Origin: Pyrinomonas methylaliphatogenes
GTDB taxonomy: Bacteria; Acidobacteriota; Blastocatellia; Pyrinomonadales; Pyrinomonadaceae
DNA length: 64,000 nucleotides
Reading direction: 5' to 3'
Assembly: GCF_000820845.2 (NCBI RefSeq)
Contig: NZ_CBXV010000004.1
Coordinates: 496,001 to 560,000 of the forward strand
Shown: positions 1 through 8,439 of the stretch, in pieces
Layout of the letters: every line of letters begins with the position of its first letter
How positions within the stretch are numbered: position 1 is the first letter of the stretch
Notes under the pieces: generated by a model
Seen by the model: the letters and a program-made list of their open reading frames with translations, nothing else
The model's database searches: none
What the model was told of the DNA's origin: nothing
Made by a program: the position numbers and the translations under genes

Positions 1-246
1 GCTGGCTATCACGTCACGCTCGATGTCGATGTGCTCGATCCGAACGATGCCCCCGGATCTGGAACGGTCGTGCGCGGCGGTTTGACCTACCGCGAGGCCC
101 ATCTGGCGATGGAGAAGATCGCCGAGGCCGGTGGCATGCAAGCCCTCGAGGTCGTTGAGATCAATACCGTGCTTGATGTCAACAACAAAACGGCGGAACT
201 CGGCGTGGAGCTGATCCTTTCGGCCTTGGGGAAGACGATCCTCTAG
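1..246 (+). CDS. rocF: Arginase, C-terminal fragment (5' end outside window)
   Basis: The frame is open from base 1 and ends at TAG 244-246, so only the last 81 residues are seen. The fragment begins in the metal-binding strand of the ureohydrolase fold, with [16 protein letters not shown]; the two Asp residues of DVD match the Mn ligands of arginases. The spacing after it, and the ending with EINTVLD and [11 protein letters not shown], match Bacillus RocF-type arginase better than agmatinase. The enzyme would hydrolyse arginine to ornithine and urea in the cytoplasm. The next gene starts 90 bp downstream on the same strand, so co-transcription is possible but not shown. Confidence is limited only by the missing N-terminus. 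Confidence 0.85.
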   Translation, partial: AGYHVTLDVDVLDPNDAPGSGTVVRGGLTYREAHLAMEKIAEAGGMQALEVVEINTVLDVNNKTAELGVELILSALGKTIL

Positions 247-336
247 ACTTGAAGCATCGGTTTAAGAGTCGTAACGCCGACAAAAGTTCAGGTTATAGCT
301 TAACTTGGTACTGAAAAAGCCTCGAAGGAGAAGGAG

Positions 337-1464
337 TTGGGCAAACTGAGAGTGGGTCTCATCTTTGGCGGTCGGTCGGGCGAGCACGAGGTCTCGCTTC
401 GGTCGGCGCGGGCCGTCATCCAAGCGTTGGATGGCGAACGTTACGAGGTCATCCCGATCGCTATCGCCAAAGATGGACGGTGGCTTCCGCCCGCCGAATC
501 TTGGCGCATGTTACCGAGCGCTTCGATCCCCTCGACTCCTCACTCTTCACCTGAACGCGATGCGGTAACGATCATCGGCGATCTGAATTGGCAGGGACTC
601 GTCCACCTTGGCGAAGATGGCACGCGAGTGGAGCGATTGGATGTCGTCTTCCCGGTACTTCACGGAACGTATGGCGAAGACGGGACGATTCAAGGGTTGC
701 TCGAGATGGCCAATATCCCGTATGTCGGCTGCGGGGTCCTCGCTTCGGCTTGCGGCATGGATAAAGTGGCGATGAAGTCGCTTTTCCGCGCTGTCGGTCT
801 GCCGATCTGCCGTTATCTTTGGTTCCTGCGCGCCGAATGGGAGACCAAGCCGAGCGAGGTCATCAAGCGCATTGAGCATGAGATAGGTTTCCCGTGCTTT
901 GTTAAGCCGGCGAATTTGGGCTCTTCCGTCGGTGTAACGCGGGCGACGGATCGAGCTTCGCTCGAAGCGGCGCTCACCGAAGCTGCGCTTTATGACCGCA
1001 AAATCGTCGTCGAAGAGGCGCTCGATGTGCGTGAGATCGAATGCGCAGTGCTCGGGAACGAAGATCCACAAGCAAGTCTGCCGGGCGAGTACGTCGTCTT
1101 GGATCGACGCGCGGAGTTCCTCGATTATACGGAAAAATATGGGCAAACGGGGCACGTCGAATTCGTCACGCCGGCACCCGTCGCGGCTGAGCTCGTAAGG
1201 GAGATTCAACAGATGGCCTGTCGCGCCTTTCGCGCCATCGATGGGGCTGGGTTGGCCCGCGTCGATTTCTTCTTGCGTCGCGATACCGACGAACTCCTCA
1301 TCAACGAGATCAACACGATGCCCGGATTGACTGATGTTTCCGGATATCCGAAGATGTGGGCGGCTTCCGGGCTCGATTTCCCGCAGTTGCTCGATCGTCT
1401 GATCGAATTGGCGCTCGAACGCCACCGTGACAAGGCGCGCAATCGAACTAGCTTAGCTCATTAG
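337..1464 (+). CDS. ddl: D-alanine--D-alanine ligase
   Basis: This ATP-grasp ligase joins two D-alanines for peptidoglycan precursors in the cytoplasm. The 375 residues match the usual length. The N-terminal motif [14 protein letters not shown] lies near residue 7. The ATP-grasp core contains [13 protein letters not shown], and the metal-binding end has NEINTMPGL near residues 323-331. The start is a TTG at 337. It is preceded by two GAAGGAG-like stretches; the one at 324-330 has good spacing, while the one at 331-336 abuts the start codon. No ATG lies close by in this frame. A long antisense frame across the gene is a codon-bias shadow. Function is secure; ddlA versus ddlB type was not decided. 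Confidence 0.95.
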   Translation: MGKLRVGLIFGGRSGEHEVSLRSARAVIQALDGERYEVIPIAIAKDGRWLPPAESWRMLPSASIPSTPHSSPERDAVTIIGDLNWQGLVHLGEDGTRVERLDVVFPVLHGTYGEDGTIQGLLEMANIPYVGCGVLASACGMDKVAMKSLFRAVGLPICRYLWFLRAEWETKPSEVIKRIEHEIGFPCFVKPANLGSSVGVTRATDRASLEAALTEAALYDRKIVVEEALDVREIECAVLGNEDPQASLPGEYVVLDRRAEFLDYTEKYGQTGHVEFVTPAPVAAELVREIQQMACRAFRAIDGAGLARVDFFLRRDTDELLINEINTMPGLTDVSGYPKMWAASGLDFPQLLDRLIELALERHRDKARNRTSLAH

Positions 1465-1839
1465 ATTAAGACACTTCATTTGAAACGGAGCGTGGATGAA
1501 AGGGCGTTATCGTGAGCCAGGTCAGCGTGTGAGATCGGGAGCGTCGTGGCGACTCAAGCGCCGGCTGAGATGAGATCCTTCGTGTGGCGGGCGACCTTTA
1601 CCATTGACGTTAAAGTCGGCGCTTAAAGAGTCCTTGCGCTGGTTAGCGCCCGAAGGGCCCGATGTCTGATGCGGGGCCGGACTCTCCCGTCGCCGAAGAC
1701 GAGGCGATCTATCTTGCAGCTTACGCTTGGGCCGCTCCGCAGTTGCCCGATCGCCGACAAAGCGTTGCGGTGTTGCATCGACGCGCGATCGAGGGATCGG
1801 CAGTCTCGTCCGCCATCTCTTACGGGGAAAGAGTTCTCC

Positions 1840-1946
1840 ATGAAAAACGCGCGAGAAGGCGAAGTCGCCCGGCCATGGTGTAGTTGATACGATGCTCGCT
1901 CTGATGCCGCATGAAAAAACGCGCGAGAAGGCGAAGCCGCCCGGCC
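1840..1946. repeat. Pair of ~35 bp direct repeats, 71 bp apart
   Basis: Copy 1 covers 1840-1874 and copy 2 covers 1911-1946. They share a core reading CGCGCGAGAAGGCGAAG, then a one-base difference (T/C), then CGCCCGGCC. Copy 2 has one extra A in its 5' A-run. The unit-to-unit distance of 71 bp equals that of the adjacent repeat set at 2017-2111. Confidence 0.8.
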
Positions 1947-2016
1947 TTTTACGCGCATCCCATGAAAATCTTCTCTTGTAACCGTTTCGAGAGGAGGGGA
2001 GTCTTTAAAAAATGCG

Positions 2017-2160
2017 GAATCCGCCGCTGGCTCGTTTCGCGAATGTCAGTGCTTAATCCGTTTGATGAACACCGAAGCGGAAGACATGAATCCGCCGCTG
2101 GCTCGTTTCGCTTATATCAATGCGCTATTGCGCGCCGTAAATCCAGAGTCCGCCGCTGAC
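2017..2160. repeat. Three direct repeats (two full 24-mers, one partial)
   Basis: Two identical 24 bp copies lie at 2017-2040 and 2088-2111, 71 bp apart, with core CCGCCGCTGGCTCGTTTC. A shorter degenerate copy sharing TCCGCCGCTG lies at 2146-2160, just before the permease start. With only two exact copies and unrelated sequence around them, this is not enough to call a CRISPR array. Confidence 0.75.
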
Positions 2161-2178
2161 CGCATCGTCTAACGGTCG

Positions 2179-3567
2179 ATGGCGACGTGGGAGGATCAGC
2201 GGATCGCGTTTGAGGCAAGGCGGTCTCGGATGGTCAGCGAAGCGATCGAAAAAGATGAGGGCGTGCCAAAAGCGACGCTATCCACGTTCGATGTGGTCGC
2301 GATCATCGTCGGCATAGTCGTCGGCGCTGGGATCTTCAAGACTCCGTCGCTCATCGCCGCGAACGTGAGCGATATTGTCGAAATGTTAGCGTTGTGGATG
2401 ATCGGCGGAGCTTTATCCTTTGTCGGCGCGCTCTGCTATGCGGAGTTAGCCACCACTTATCCGAATGCGGGCGGCGATTATCACTATCTGCATCGCGCCT
2501 TTGGGCGCGGCGTCTCGTTCCTGTTCGTTTGGGCGCGCATGACGGTGATCCAGACCGGATCGATCGCTTTCCTCGCTTTCGTCTTCGGCGATTACGCCTC
2601 GCAACTTGTGAGGCTCGGTCCGCACTCAGCGGCGATCTATGCGGGGGCGGTCGTCTTAGCGTTGACGATGTTGAACGTGGCCGGTATCGATCCGGGAAAG
2701 AGCGCGCAAAATCTGCTGACCTCAATCGAAATTTGCGGGTTGTTATCAGTCATCGTGGCGGGATTGATCCTAGTTGCGCCGATGGCGGATGGGACTGATG
2801 CCGTCGATACGATTGAGAATGGCGGCCATTCGATTGGCCTCGCGATGGTCTTCGTGCTGCTCACCTATGGCGGGTGGAATGAGGCGGCATACGTTTCGGC
2901 AGAGATAAGAGGCGAGCGCCGTATCGCTTGGGCGCTTTTCGTCAGCCTCGGTTTAATCACAACGCTTTATGTGCTGGCGAATTTGGCCTACTGGCGTGCG
3001 CTCGGGTTGGCCGGGATGGTCCGGTCAGAGGTCGTCGCCGCGGATCTGATGCGGCGCGCGGTTGGCGAAGGCGGTGGGCGTTTGATCAGCTTGATCATCG
3101 CGCTTTCGGCTTTGACCTCGGCGAACGCGACGGTGATCACCGGCGCACGCGCCGCATACGCGGTTGGGCGCGATTATCGCTTGTTCGGGTTTTTGGGGCG
3201 ATGGGATGAGCGGGCGGGAACGCCGGTCAATGCGCTGATAGCACAAGGTGCGGTGGCTTTGGCGCTCGTGGTCTTCGGGGCGATGACGCGCGACGGTTTC
3301 ACGACCATCGTCGAATACACGGCTCCGGTCTTTTGGCTCTTCTTCCTTCTGACGGGAGTCGCTTTGTTTGTTCTGCGCGTCAAGGAGAAGGAGCGGCAGC
3401 GCCCCTTCACCGTGCCCCTCTATCCGGTCGTGCCGCTCATCTTTTGCGCCTCTTCCGCCTATATGTTGCATTCGAGTCTGCGTTATACGGGAATCGGAGC
3501 CGTAGCTGGCGTCGCCGTTCTAGCTTGCGGTCTGCCGATCTTCGGTCTCGCGCGAAGGCGCGCGTAG
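2179..3567 (+). CDS. APC-superfamily amino acid permease
   Basis: The 462-residue protein is a polytopic inner-membrane transporter. About 40 polar N-terminal residues precede a first membrane segment containing IIVGIVVGAGIFKTPS, the glycine-rich substrate-binding motif of the amino acid-polyamine-cation family. Roughly twelve hydrophobic segments follow, including CYAELATTYPNAGGDYHYL, typical of LAT/APC-type exchangers. It should move amino acids across the cytoplasmic membrane; the substrate cannot be read from sequence. The ATG at 2179 lacks a strong Shine-Dalgarno; a further in-frame ATG at 2230 cannot be excluded as the start. The gene stands alone between a repeat-rich spacer and the methyltransferase gene 23 bp downstream. 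Confidence 0.9.
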   Translation: MATWEDQRIAFEARRSRMVSEAIEKDEGVPKATLSTFDVVAIIVGIVVGAGIFKTPSLIAANVSDIVEMLALWMIGGALSFVGALCYAELATTYPNAGGDYHYLHRAFGRGVSFLFVWARMTVIQTGSIAFLAFVFGDYASQLVRLGPHSAAIYAGAVVLALTMLNVAGIDPGKSAQNLLTSIEICGLLSVIVAGLILVAPMADGTDAVDTIENGGHSIGLAMVFVLLTYGGWNEAAYVSAEIRGERRIAWALFVSLGLITTLYVLANLAYWRALGLAGMVRSEVVAADLMRRAVGEGGGRLISLIIALSALTSANATVITGARAAYAVGRDYRLFGFLGRWDERAGTPVNALIAQGAVALALVVFGAMTRDGFTTIVEYTAPVFWLFFLLTGVALFVLRVKEKERQRPFTVPLYPVVPLIFCASSAYMLHSSLRYTGIGAVAGVAVLACGLPIFGLARRRA

Positions 3568-3590
3568 GTTAAGGATGAAAGGAGGCTATC

Positions 3591-4286
3591 ATGAGGAGGA
3601 ATCGCGATCTGATCGAAAGTCCCGGTTTGACTAGTCTGCGTCGGTGTCGGAATCACGATCTGATCGAAAGGGTAAGAGGTGGGGTGGGATTGCTATGTGG
3701 TCTCGTCGCCCTCTGCTGCATCATCTTCGCCGGGCAAGGCCAGCAGAAGTTCAGGCTTCCTGAACGAAGGCCGCCTCTCGGTCTGGGCCAGCAGGCGCCG
3801 CATCTCGATGTGCCATATGTCCCGACCCCGCCTGAAGTCGTCGATGCGATGTTGCGGTTGGCAGCGGTGACGAAAGATGATGTGGTTTACGATCTGGGGT
3901 GCGGCGATGGGCGGATCGTCATCGCTGCGGCCAAAAAGTACGGGGCGCGCGGCGTCGGCGTGGACATAGATCCGCAGCGCATTAGAGAGGCGAACGAGAA
4001 TGCGCGTAAAGAGGGCGTCGCCGATCGCGTGAGGTTCGTTCAACAGGATCTTTTCCAAACGGATATTCACGATGCGACCGTCGTCACGCTCTATCTGTTG
4101 CCGGATGTCAACATGAGGTTGCGCCCGAAACTGTGGCGTGAGCTCAGACCGGGCGCGCGCGTCGTCTCACACGCCTTCACGATGGGCGACTGGGAGCCGG
4201 AAAAGACAATAGATGTCAACGGGCGCATGATCTATCTGTGGACCATTCCACCGAAGAGAGTCGGTTCAGCGGGGACGGAGCGATGA
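3591..4286 (+). CDS. FAM173-like SAM-dependent methyltransferase with N-terminal membrane segment
   Basis: The 231-residue product has a hydrophobic stretch near residues 30-47 (LLCGLVALCCIIFAG), probably a membrane anchor or signal. A Rossmann methyltransferase domain follows, with SAM motif DLGCGDGR near residue 101 and the acidic ribose-binding GVDIDP after it. The flanking VPYVPTPPEVV and the closing GARVVSHAFTMGDW resemble the FAM173/ATPSCKMT family of protein-lysine methyltransferases, which act at membranes. The ATG at 3591 follows an AAAGGAGG at 3578-3585, so this start is well supported. An imperfect 21 bp direct repeat (3599-3619 and 3650-3670) is translated into the N-terminus as RNRDLIES and RNHDLIER. 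The substrate is unknown. Confidence 0.8.
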   Translation: MRRNRDLIESPGLTSLRRCRNHDLIERVRGGVGLLCGLVALCCIIFAGQGQQKFRLPERRPPLGLGQQAPHLDVPYVPTPPEVVDAMLRLAAVTKDDVVYDLGCGDGRIVIAAAKKYGARGVGVDIDPQRIREANENARKEGVADRVRFVQQDLFQTDIHDATVVTLYLLPDVNMRLRPKLWRELRPGARVVSHAFTMGDWEPEKTIDVNGRMIYLWTIPPKRVGSAGTER

Positions 4287-4314
4287 GCATGGCCGCGGAT
4301 GCCGGAGATCTCGT

Positions 4315-5280
4315 TCAGCTTTTGGGAACGCGATAGCCGCGGCGCGTGCGCACCGTCGCATCTGCGCGCGAGACTTTGACTTCAATCGTCCGCCAACGGC
4401 CATCGCGCGCGCGATTGCTCGGCTGATAGGTGAGCGTGTATTGATTGCTGAGTTCTTCGACGATGCTGGCGAAAGCGTCGCGCAACGCTTGTCCGCCGGG
4501 TGTCGAGATATAGCGCCCGCCGGTTTTATTGGCGAAGTTGCGGAGCGCTCCCGCTGCGATCTGCCTTTCGGGCGAAGGGCGATCGAGCGCGGCCATATCG
4601 ACCGCGTAGATGGTCGCTTGAGCTCCGAGCGCGGCGTTGAGCGCTTCTTCAGCCGAAGCGCGGCTATGCGTGTCAGCCCCATCCGACAGGATGATGATCG
4701 CACGCCGCTTCTCTGGGCGCTGAGCCAAATCTTGCGCCGCGCGCACGATGGCATCGTTCAGCGCCGTCATTCCATGCGCGCGCAGATTGTAAACGATGGG
4801 CGCTAGATCGCGCGTTGATGAGAAATCTTGAACCCGCTCGATCTCCGAATCGAAGCGATAAACCGCCGCCGCATCATCGCCTCTCAGCCCATCGAGAAAT
4901 CTGATAGCGGCAGAACGCGCAAGCGTTTCGCGGCCTTCCATGCTGCCCGAAGTGTCGATCAAGATCGCCGCCGCAAAGGGCGTCTCTTCGAAGCTGAAGC
5001 TGCTGATCTTCTGCTCCACGCCGTCTTCGAAGACGCGAAAGTCCGTCCGTTTGAGCCCGTGTATGTAGGCTCCCTTGACGTTTGTGACGGTGAGGTTGAG
5101 GACGACGAGATCGGAATTGATGCGTATCGTCTCCTCGTCCTGATCCTGAGCCGGAGCTAACGGGGACAGCGCCAATGGGAGGGTGAAGAAGAGCAGCCAA
5201 CGGTGCGCGGTCGGCCAAAGGGGGGCAGGGAACCGCCAGCGACGTTTCACTCTACCCGAATTGATCGCGGATCGCGACAT
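4315..5280 (-). CDS. Secreted VWFA-domain protein of the acidobacterial VWFA-related family
   Basis: The 321-residue protein begins with an extended signal peptide, hydrophobic near residues 29-44 and ending APAQ. A short beta domain follows, with the family hallmark of a ligand-like VFEDGVEQKI segment. The von Willebrand A domain starts at about residue 100 and has an intact MIDAS, DTSGS at 109-113, with the later conserved SDGADTHS. The C-terminus reads VRTRRGYR, typical of the acidobacterial VWFA-related family. Such proteins are periplasmic or exported and are thought to bind metal-dependent protein partners; the partner is unknown. It lies 16 bp downstream of the coiled-coil gene at 5827 and is probably co-transcribed. 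It converges with the methyltransferase gene, 28 bp away. Confidence 0.88.
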   Translation of the reverse strand: MSRSAINSGRVKRRWRFPAPLWPTAHRWLLFFTLPLALSPLAPAQDQDEETIRINSDLVVLNLTVTNVKGAYIHGLKRTDFRVFEDGVEQKISSFSFEETPFAAAILIDTSGSMEGRETLARSAAIRFLDGLRGDDAAAVYRFDSEIERVQDFSSTRDLAPIVYNLRAHGMTALNDAIVRAAQDLAQRPEKRRAIIILSDGADTHSRASAEEALNAALGAQATIYAVDMAALDRPSPERQIAAGALRNFANKTGGRYISTPGGQALRDAFASIVEELSNQYTLTYQPSNRARDGRWRTIEVKVSRADATVRTRRGYRVPKS

Positions 5281-5296
5281 CGCTTCAAGTAATCTC

Positions 5297-5827
5297 TCAA
5301 GAGAGGCGACGGATCAGACGTACAAGCTCGATGAGTTCGTTGCTCTTTTCGATGACGCTCGCCGAGATGACTTGTCGTGGTGTCTTTTCGACGCGCTCGC
5401 TCAAGTCTTTGGCGACATTGGCGAGCCTTCTCACCGCCTGTTCCAAGCTCTTCGGGAGATCGCTCCCCTCATCGTCGCCATCGGAGCCGCCAGCTTCGCT
5501 GCGTATGCGGCGCGCGAGCTTCTCGATGCGCTCCAGTTTGCGGAGATCGTCAGGGAAAAGGCCATGACGTTGCTCGAAGGCCTTCTGTAGCTCGGCGCTC
5601 AAGCGGGCGACCTCTTGGGCACGCTCAATGTTCTCTCGATACTCTTTCTTCTCGCGTTCGATGGCATAACGCGCCATCGCTTCGGCGGCTGGCGATCCGA
5701 TCGGCGGAAGACGCAACTCTTGCTCTGCGGCGTCGTTTGACTCTTGCGTCTGCGCGCGCGTTTGGGCAGGCGCCGGCGCGCCGCTCAGGACGAGGAGGAG
5801 ACCTAGAACAGCTAATCCATAGCCCAT
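5297..5827 (-). CDS. Secreted charged coiled-coil protein, unknown function
   Basis: The 176-residue product has a signal peptide (LAVLGLLLVLSGAPAPAQ) followed by an almost wholly hydrophilic helical region rich in Glu, Arg and Leu. The heptad-like spacing around residues 55-110 suggests a coiled coil, broken by an acidic loop (GGSDGDDEGSD) near 115-125 and followed by another helix. I recognise no family. Its stop lies 16 bp before the VWFA gene on the same strand, so the two are likely one operon and may act together in the periplasm. That link is inference from spacing only. Confidence 0.7.
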   Translation of the reverse strand: MGYGLAVLGLLLVLSGAPAPAQTRAQTQESNDAAEQELRLPPIGSPAAEAMARYAIEREKKEYRENIERAQEVARLSAELQKAFEQRHGLFPDDLRKLERIEKLARRIRSEAGGSDGDDEGSDLPKSLEQAVRRLANVAKDLSERVEKTPRQVISASVIEKSNELIELVRLIRRLS

Positions 5828-5870
5828 AATCCATCATCGAGTGTAGCGAAAAAGTAGATGGAGGTACAAG

Positions 5871-5963
5871 GGGGCGGTCAACTTTCGTCGTTTCGAAAGT
5901 CTGGAGCGGTGAAGACTGCCTTTGATCTCTATTAGGGGCGGTCGAGTTTCGTCGTTTCGAAAG
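5871..5963. repeat. Pair of 29 bp direct repeats, 64 bp apart
   Basis: Copies at 5871-5899 and 5935-5963 share GGGGCGGTC, differ at two or three bases, then share TTTCGTCGTTTCGAAAG. They lie in the 237 bp spacer upstream of the coiled-coil gene on the minus strand, and could overlap its promoter region. Confidence 0.8.
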
Positions 5964-6064
5964 GTTGAAAGCATAGCGCGTCCGACGCGGCTCGGATCCG
6001 ACTTGAGATCCTGTCGGCGCGACGACTCTTCAAGAACTACTTTAGGATCGCTTTTAGGATAGGC

Positions 6065-6601
6065 TCATGGGATATTGACCGGGTTATCGGGCGTGTTGAT
6101 GAATCCGCTAGGCGAGCGAGGGCGCGCGTCGTTTGTCTGCAGATGCGGCGGATCTGGTGGGCGACGTTCGCCGAGGCTCGCCTCGAAGGCGATCTCACGC
6201 CCATCTTCTCCGGCGCGAAGTTTGACCGGGCGCGCCAAACTCCAACGGTTCGGCGGCACGGAGAGGACATAGCGCCCCTTCTCCCCAGGCGCGAGCGAGT
6301 CGGGAGTTAGGCGGATCGTGTGCGTCTCGATGGTGCCTTCGATGCGCGGGATGAGTTCAACTTCGACTTGCACGTTCTCTAATCTCGAGTTCGATGCGTT
6401 GACCACCGTACCGCTGATGACGGCTTGGCCGCCGCGCAACACCGGCTCATCGGCGTAGATGTGGGCTAGAACTGGCGGTCTGGGAGCTTCGCGCGCTTTG
6501 GTCCAGCGCAGTTGGTTGCGATGCTGTAGGTAGAGGTAGAGGCTGAGCAGCGCAAGCGTTGTGAATGAGGCGATGATGAAAGCGATGAGTCTCTGCCGCA
6601 T
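6065..6601 (-). CDS. Membrane-anchored protein with Ig-like (FxLYD-type) domain, unknown function
   Basis: The 178-residue protein has one N-terminal membrane segment (IAFIIASFTTLALLSLYLYL). A beta-rich periplasmic domain at about residues 45-145 follows, with the pattern ISGTVVNASNSRLENVQVEVEL and a later LAPGEKGRYVLSVPP. These are features of FxLYD-like or CARDB-like Ig domains. The C-terminus is proline-rich and low-complexity. It lies 35 bp downstream of the next minus-strand gene (6637-7269), so co-transcription is plausible. No enzymatic motif is seen; a structural or binding role in the envelope is inferred. Confidence 0.65.
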   Translation of the reverse strand: MRQRLIAFIIASFTTLALLSLYLYLQHRNQLRWTKAREAPRPPVLAHIYADEPVLRGGQAVISGTVVNASNSRLENVQVEVELIPRIEGTIETHTIRLTPDSLAPGEKGRYVLSVPPNRWSLARPVKLRAGEDGREIAFEASLGERRPPDPPHLQTNDARPRSPSGFINTPDNPVNIP

Positions 6602-6636
6602 TTGGACCGATATTCAGAGAGGAACGCCTCTTGATT

Positions 6637-7269
6637 TCAGGGCACAGTCACCCCTTCCGCCGTCGAGCCGGTTAGCTTTTCGACGAGAGCGCGAAGCATC
6701 TCTTGTTCGGCGGCCCCTGTGCTTCGCAGCGTCACCCATTCCGTGCCGGAGATGCCATCGGTGCGCCCTTCGACGCGCGCGTTGACGGCTACATTGGTGG
6801 TCGTCCCGTCAACGGGTTGGACTTCGATGATGAGCGTGTAGCGTCCGCGCGTCCATCCTGTGCCGGGTAGATCTGAAGCTTCGGCATAGCGGCTCAGTTC
6901 TGAAGTGGCGACGATCGTCCCTTTAGCGAACGTGTAAGGCTGCGTGATGAAGATCCCCTCATCGGGTTTGGAAGCTGCCGTATCGAGCGTGAGTTTGCGT
7001 TCGCGCAAGACCTCTTTCAACGCCTCGATGACGGCATCGCGGCGAGCCGTGAAGCGATATGGGTTAGGTAATTCAACGGTCGCTGGCGTGCGCCCTTTGC
7101 CGAAGTCGATGCCGCGACCCGTTCCGACATTGGTCTTCGCTCCGTTGGTTCCCCGTTCCGCGCCGACATCGCGGATGCGCTCATTCTGCGTATCGACGCC
7201 CTTCTCTTGAGCGAGCGCGCTGGTGGCGATGAGAATCAAGGTGAAGCCGATCGTTAAAACTCTTCTCAT
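6637..7269 (-). CDS. Secreted protein of unknown function
   Basis: I place the start at the ATG at 7269, because it begins a textbook signal peptide (RRVLTIGFTLILIATSALAQ); the frame is open 20 codons further upstream, but that extension carries no signal features. The mature part of ~190 residues starts with a Gly/Arg/Asn-rich linker. From about residue 85 there is an alpha/beta domain that includes VIEALKEVLRERKLTLD and later TLIIEVQPVDG and NVAVNARVEG. This layout resembles periplasmic lipoprotein-like domains of the BamC/NlpB kind, but I cannot name a family. It is likely cotranscribed with 6065-6601. Confidence 0.65.
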   Translation of the reverse strand: MRRVLTIGFTLILIATSALAQEKGVDTQNERIRDVGAERGTNGAKTNVGTGRGIDFGKGRTPATVELPNPYRFTARRDAVIEALKEVLRERKLTLDTAASKPDEGIFITQPYTFAKGTIVATSELSRYAEASDLPGTGWTRGRYTLIIEVQPVDGTTTNVAVNARVEGRTDGISGTEWVTLRSTGAAEQEMLRALVEKLTGSTAEGVTVP

Positions 7270-7449
7270 AAATCCCAAAGACTTCGATTGAATGCTCAGT
7301 GCGAGGGAAGATGAGCGAAAAGCGCGCAAGGCTTCGATCGTCTTCCATCGTCTCGCGTACTCACCCGGTGAGCATAGAACAACCGATCGAGCAATTCAAG
7401 ATGCGCTCGCCATAGGAGCGAGCGGTTTGGTGCGGATGGCTGGCGAGCG

Positions 7450-8370
7450 CTATAAGGCCCGGGCGATCTGCCGAACCTTTCGTCTCAGGCGAAGGCTCGC
7501 TTGGTATCCGCTAAAGGACAGCAGCCACAAAACCCGATCCGCAAAAGGTGGGTTGTCCGATGGATTGGCGGAGTATCCGGTTCGAGGGAGCTTCCCCCGA
7601 CGGAGTTCGGCGAGAGCCAGTTGTAATCTGAGGTTAAATAAGATGTGTTTAATCAATCGCGCGGTTTCGCCGTCGGCTTGCGTAAGGATTTCGGCGAACG
7701 CTTCGATCCGCGCGCGAAGCGACGCGCAGATGTCGCGGCTGATGCCGTCGGCATGAAGAGCGTATGCAAAAACCGGAGTCGGGACGTAATCCAGTTCGTA
7801 GCGCAGAGCGATTTCGAACCACTTGACGTGATCGGCGCTGAGCGTCGGCGCGAATCCCCCCACATCTTCGAAACAGGAGCGACGCACGATGACTGAGGAG
7901 AGGGGGACGAAGTTGCTATAGGCAAATCTGGCGGCGACTTGACCGCGGCTCGGCGGTGCGTTGTCGAAGAAGGTCGTCGCGAGTTCAACCGGAGGCGACG
8001 CGGAATGATCTACGAGGACAGCATCGCCGAAGACGAGCCCGATCCCGCGACGTTCGAAGAGCGGGATCTGTCGTTCAAGTTTATCGGGGAACCATAGATC
8101 ATCCGAGTCGATGAATGCTATCAGATCGCCGCGCGCTCGCTCTATCGCATAGTTGCGCGCGCGGTATGGGCCGACGTGGGGGAGCGTGAAGATGGACAGC
8201 GAGTCGGCATAGCTTCGTAGGACCGCGGGCGTTTCATCGGTTGAACCGTCATCCACAACTAGCAGCTCTAGTTTCTCGTAAGTTTGGGCGAAGACGCTTT
8301 CGATGGCACGGCGCACCCATCGGGCGCGATTGCGAACTGGCATCACGACGGAAACCAATGGTTGCGGCAT
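7450..8370 (-). CDS. Family 2 glycosyltransferase
   Basis: The 306-residue protein is a GT-A fold transferase. It opens with VSVVMPVRNRARWVRRAIESV, has the nucleotide-binding VVDDGSTDET near residue 38, and the metal-binding DXD-like AFIDSDDLW near residue 86. It would add a sugar from a nucleotide donor at the cytoplasmic face of the inner membrane. It is the last of four minus-strand genes (12297 to 7450) that look like one surface-polysaccharide cluster. The donor and acceptor cannot be read. The spacing of 69 bp to the upstream GT4 gene allows an operon. Confidence 0.9.
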   Translation of the reverse strand: MPQPLVSVVMPVRNRARWVRRAIESVFAQTYEKLELLVVDDGSTDETPAVLRSYADSLSIFTLPHVGPYRARNYAIERARGDLIAFIDSDDLWFPDKLERQIPLFERRGIGLVFGDAVLVDHSASPPVELATTFFDNAPPSRGQVAARFAYSNFVPLSSVIVRRSCFEDVGGFAPTLSADHVKWFEIALRYELDYVPTPVFAYALHADGISRDICASLRARIEAFAEILTQADGETARLIKHILFNLRLQLALAELRRGKLPRTGYSANPSDNPPFADRVLWLLSFSGYQASLRLRRKVRQIARAL

Positions 8371-8439
8371 GATCGTCAGCTATTGAACCGAAAACCGTAA
8401 TGATTCACCGCCAACGCGGTGATGATCAACGAGATCATC

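Larger units (their letters stand above)
1465..2178 (+). other. Intergenic region of ~710 bp with direct repeats, no supported gene
   Basis: Several small frames cross this stretch on both strands. None has a convincing ribosome binding site or recognisable product, and the small antisense frame owes its repeated peptide to the DNA repeats annotated below. The stretch separates ddl from the permease gene. I see no tRNA, CRISPR array or mobile-element gene in it. Confidence 0.6.

Noticed and set aside
547-1425. A 292-codon minus-strand frame
   Set aside because: It is antisense to ddl, whose motifs are clear; it results from the codon bias of a GC-rich gene.
1840-2160. Possible small CRISPR array
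   Set aside because: Only two exact copies per repeat, two unrelated repeats interleaved, no cas genes, and no regular spacer series.
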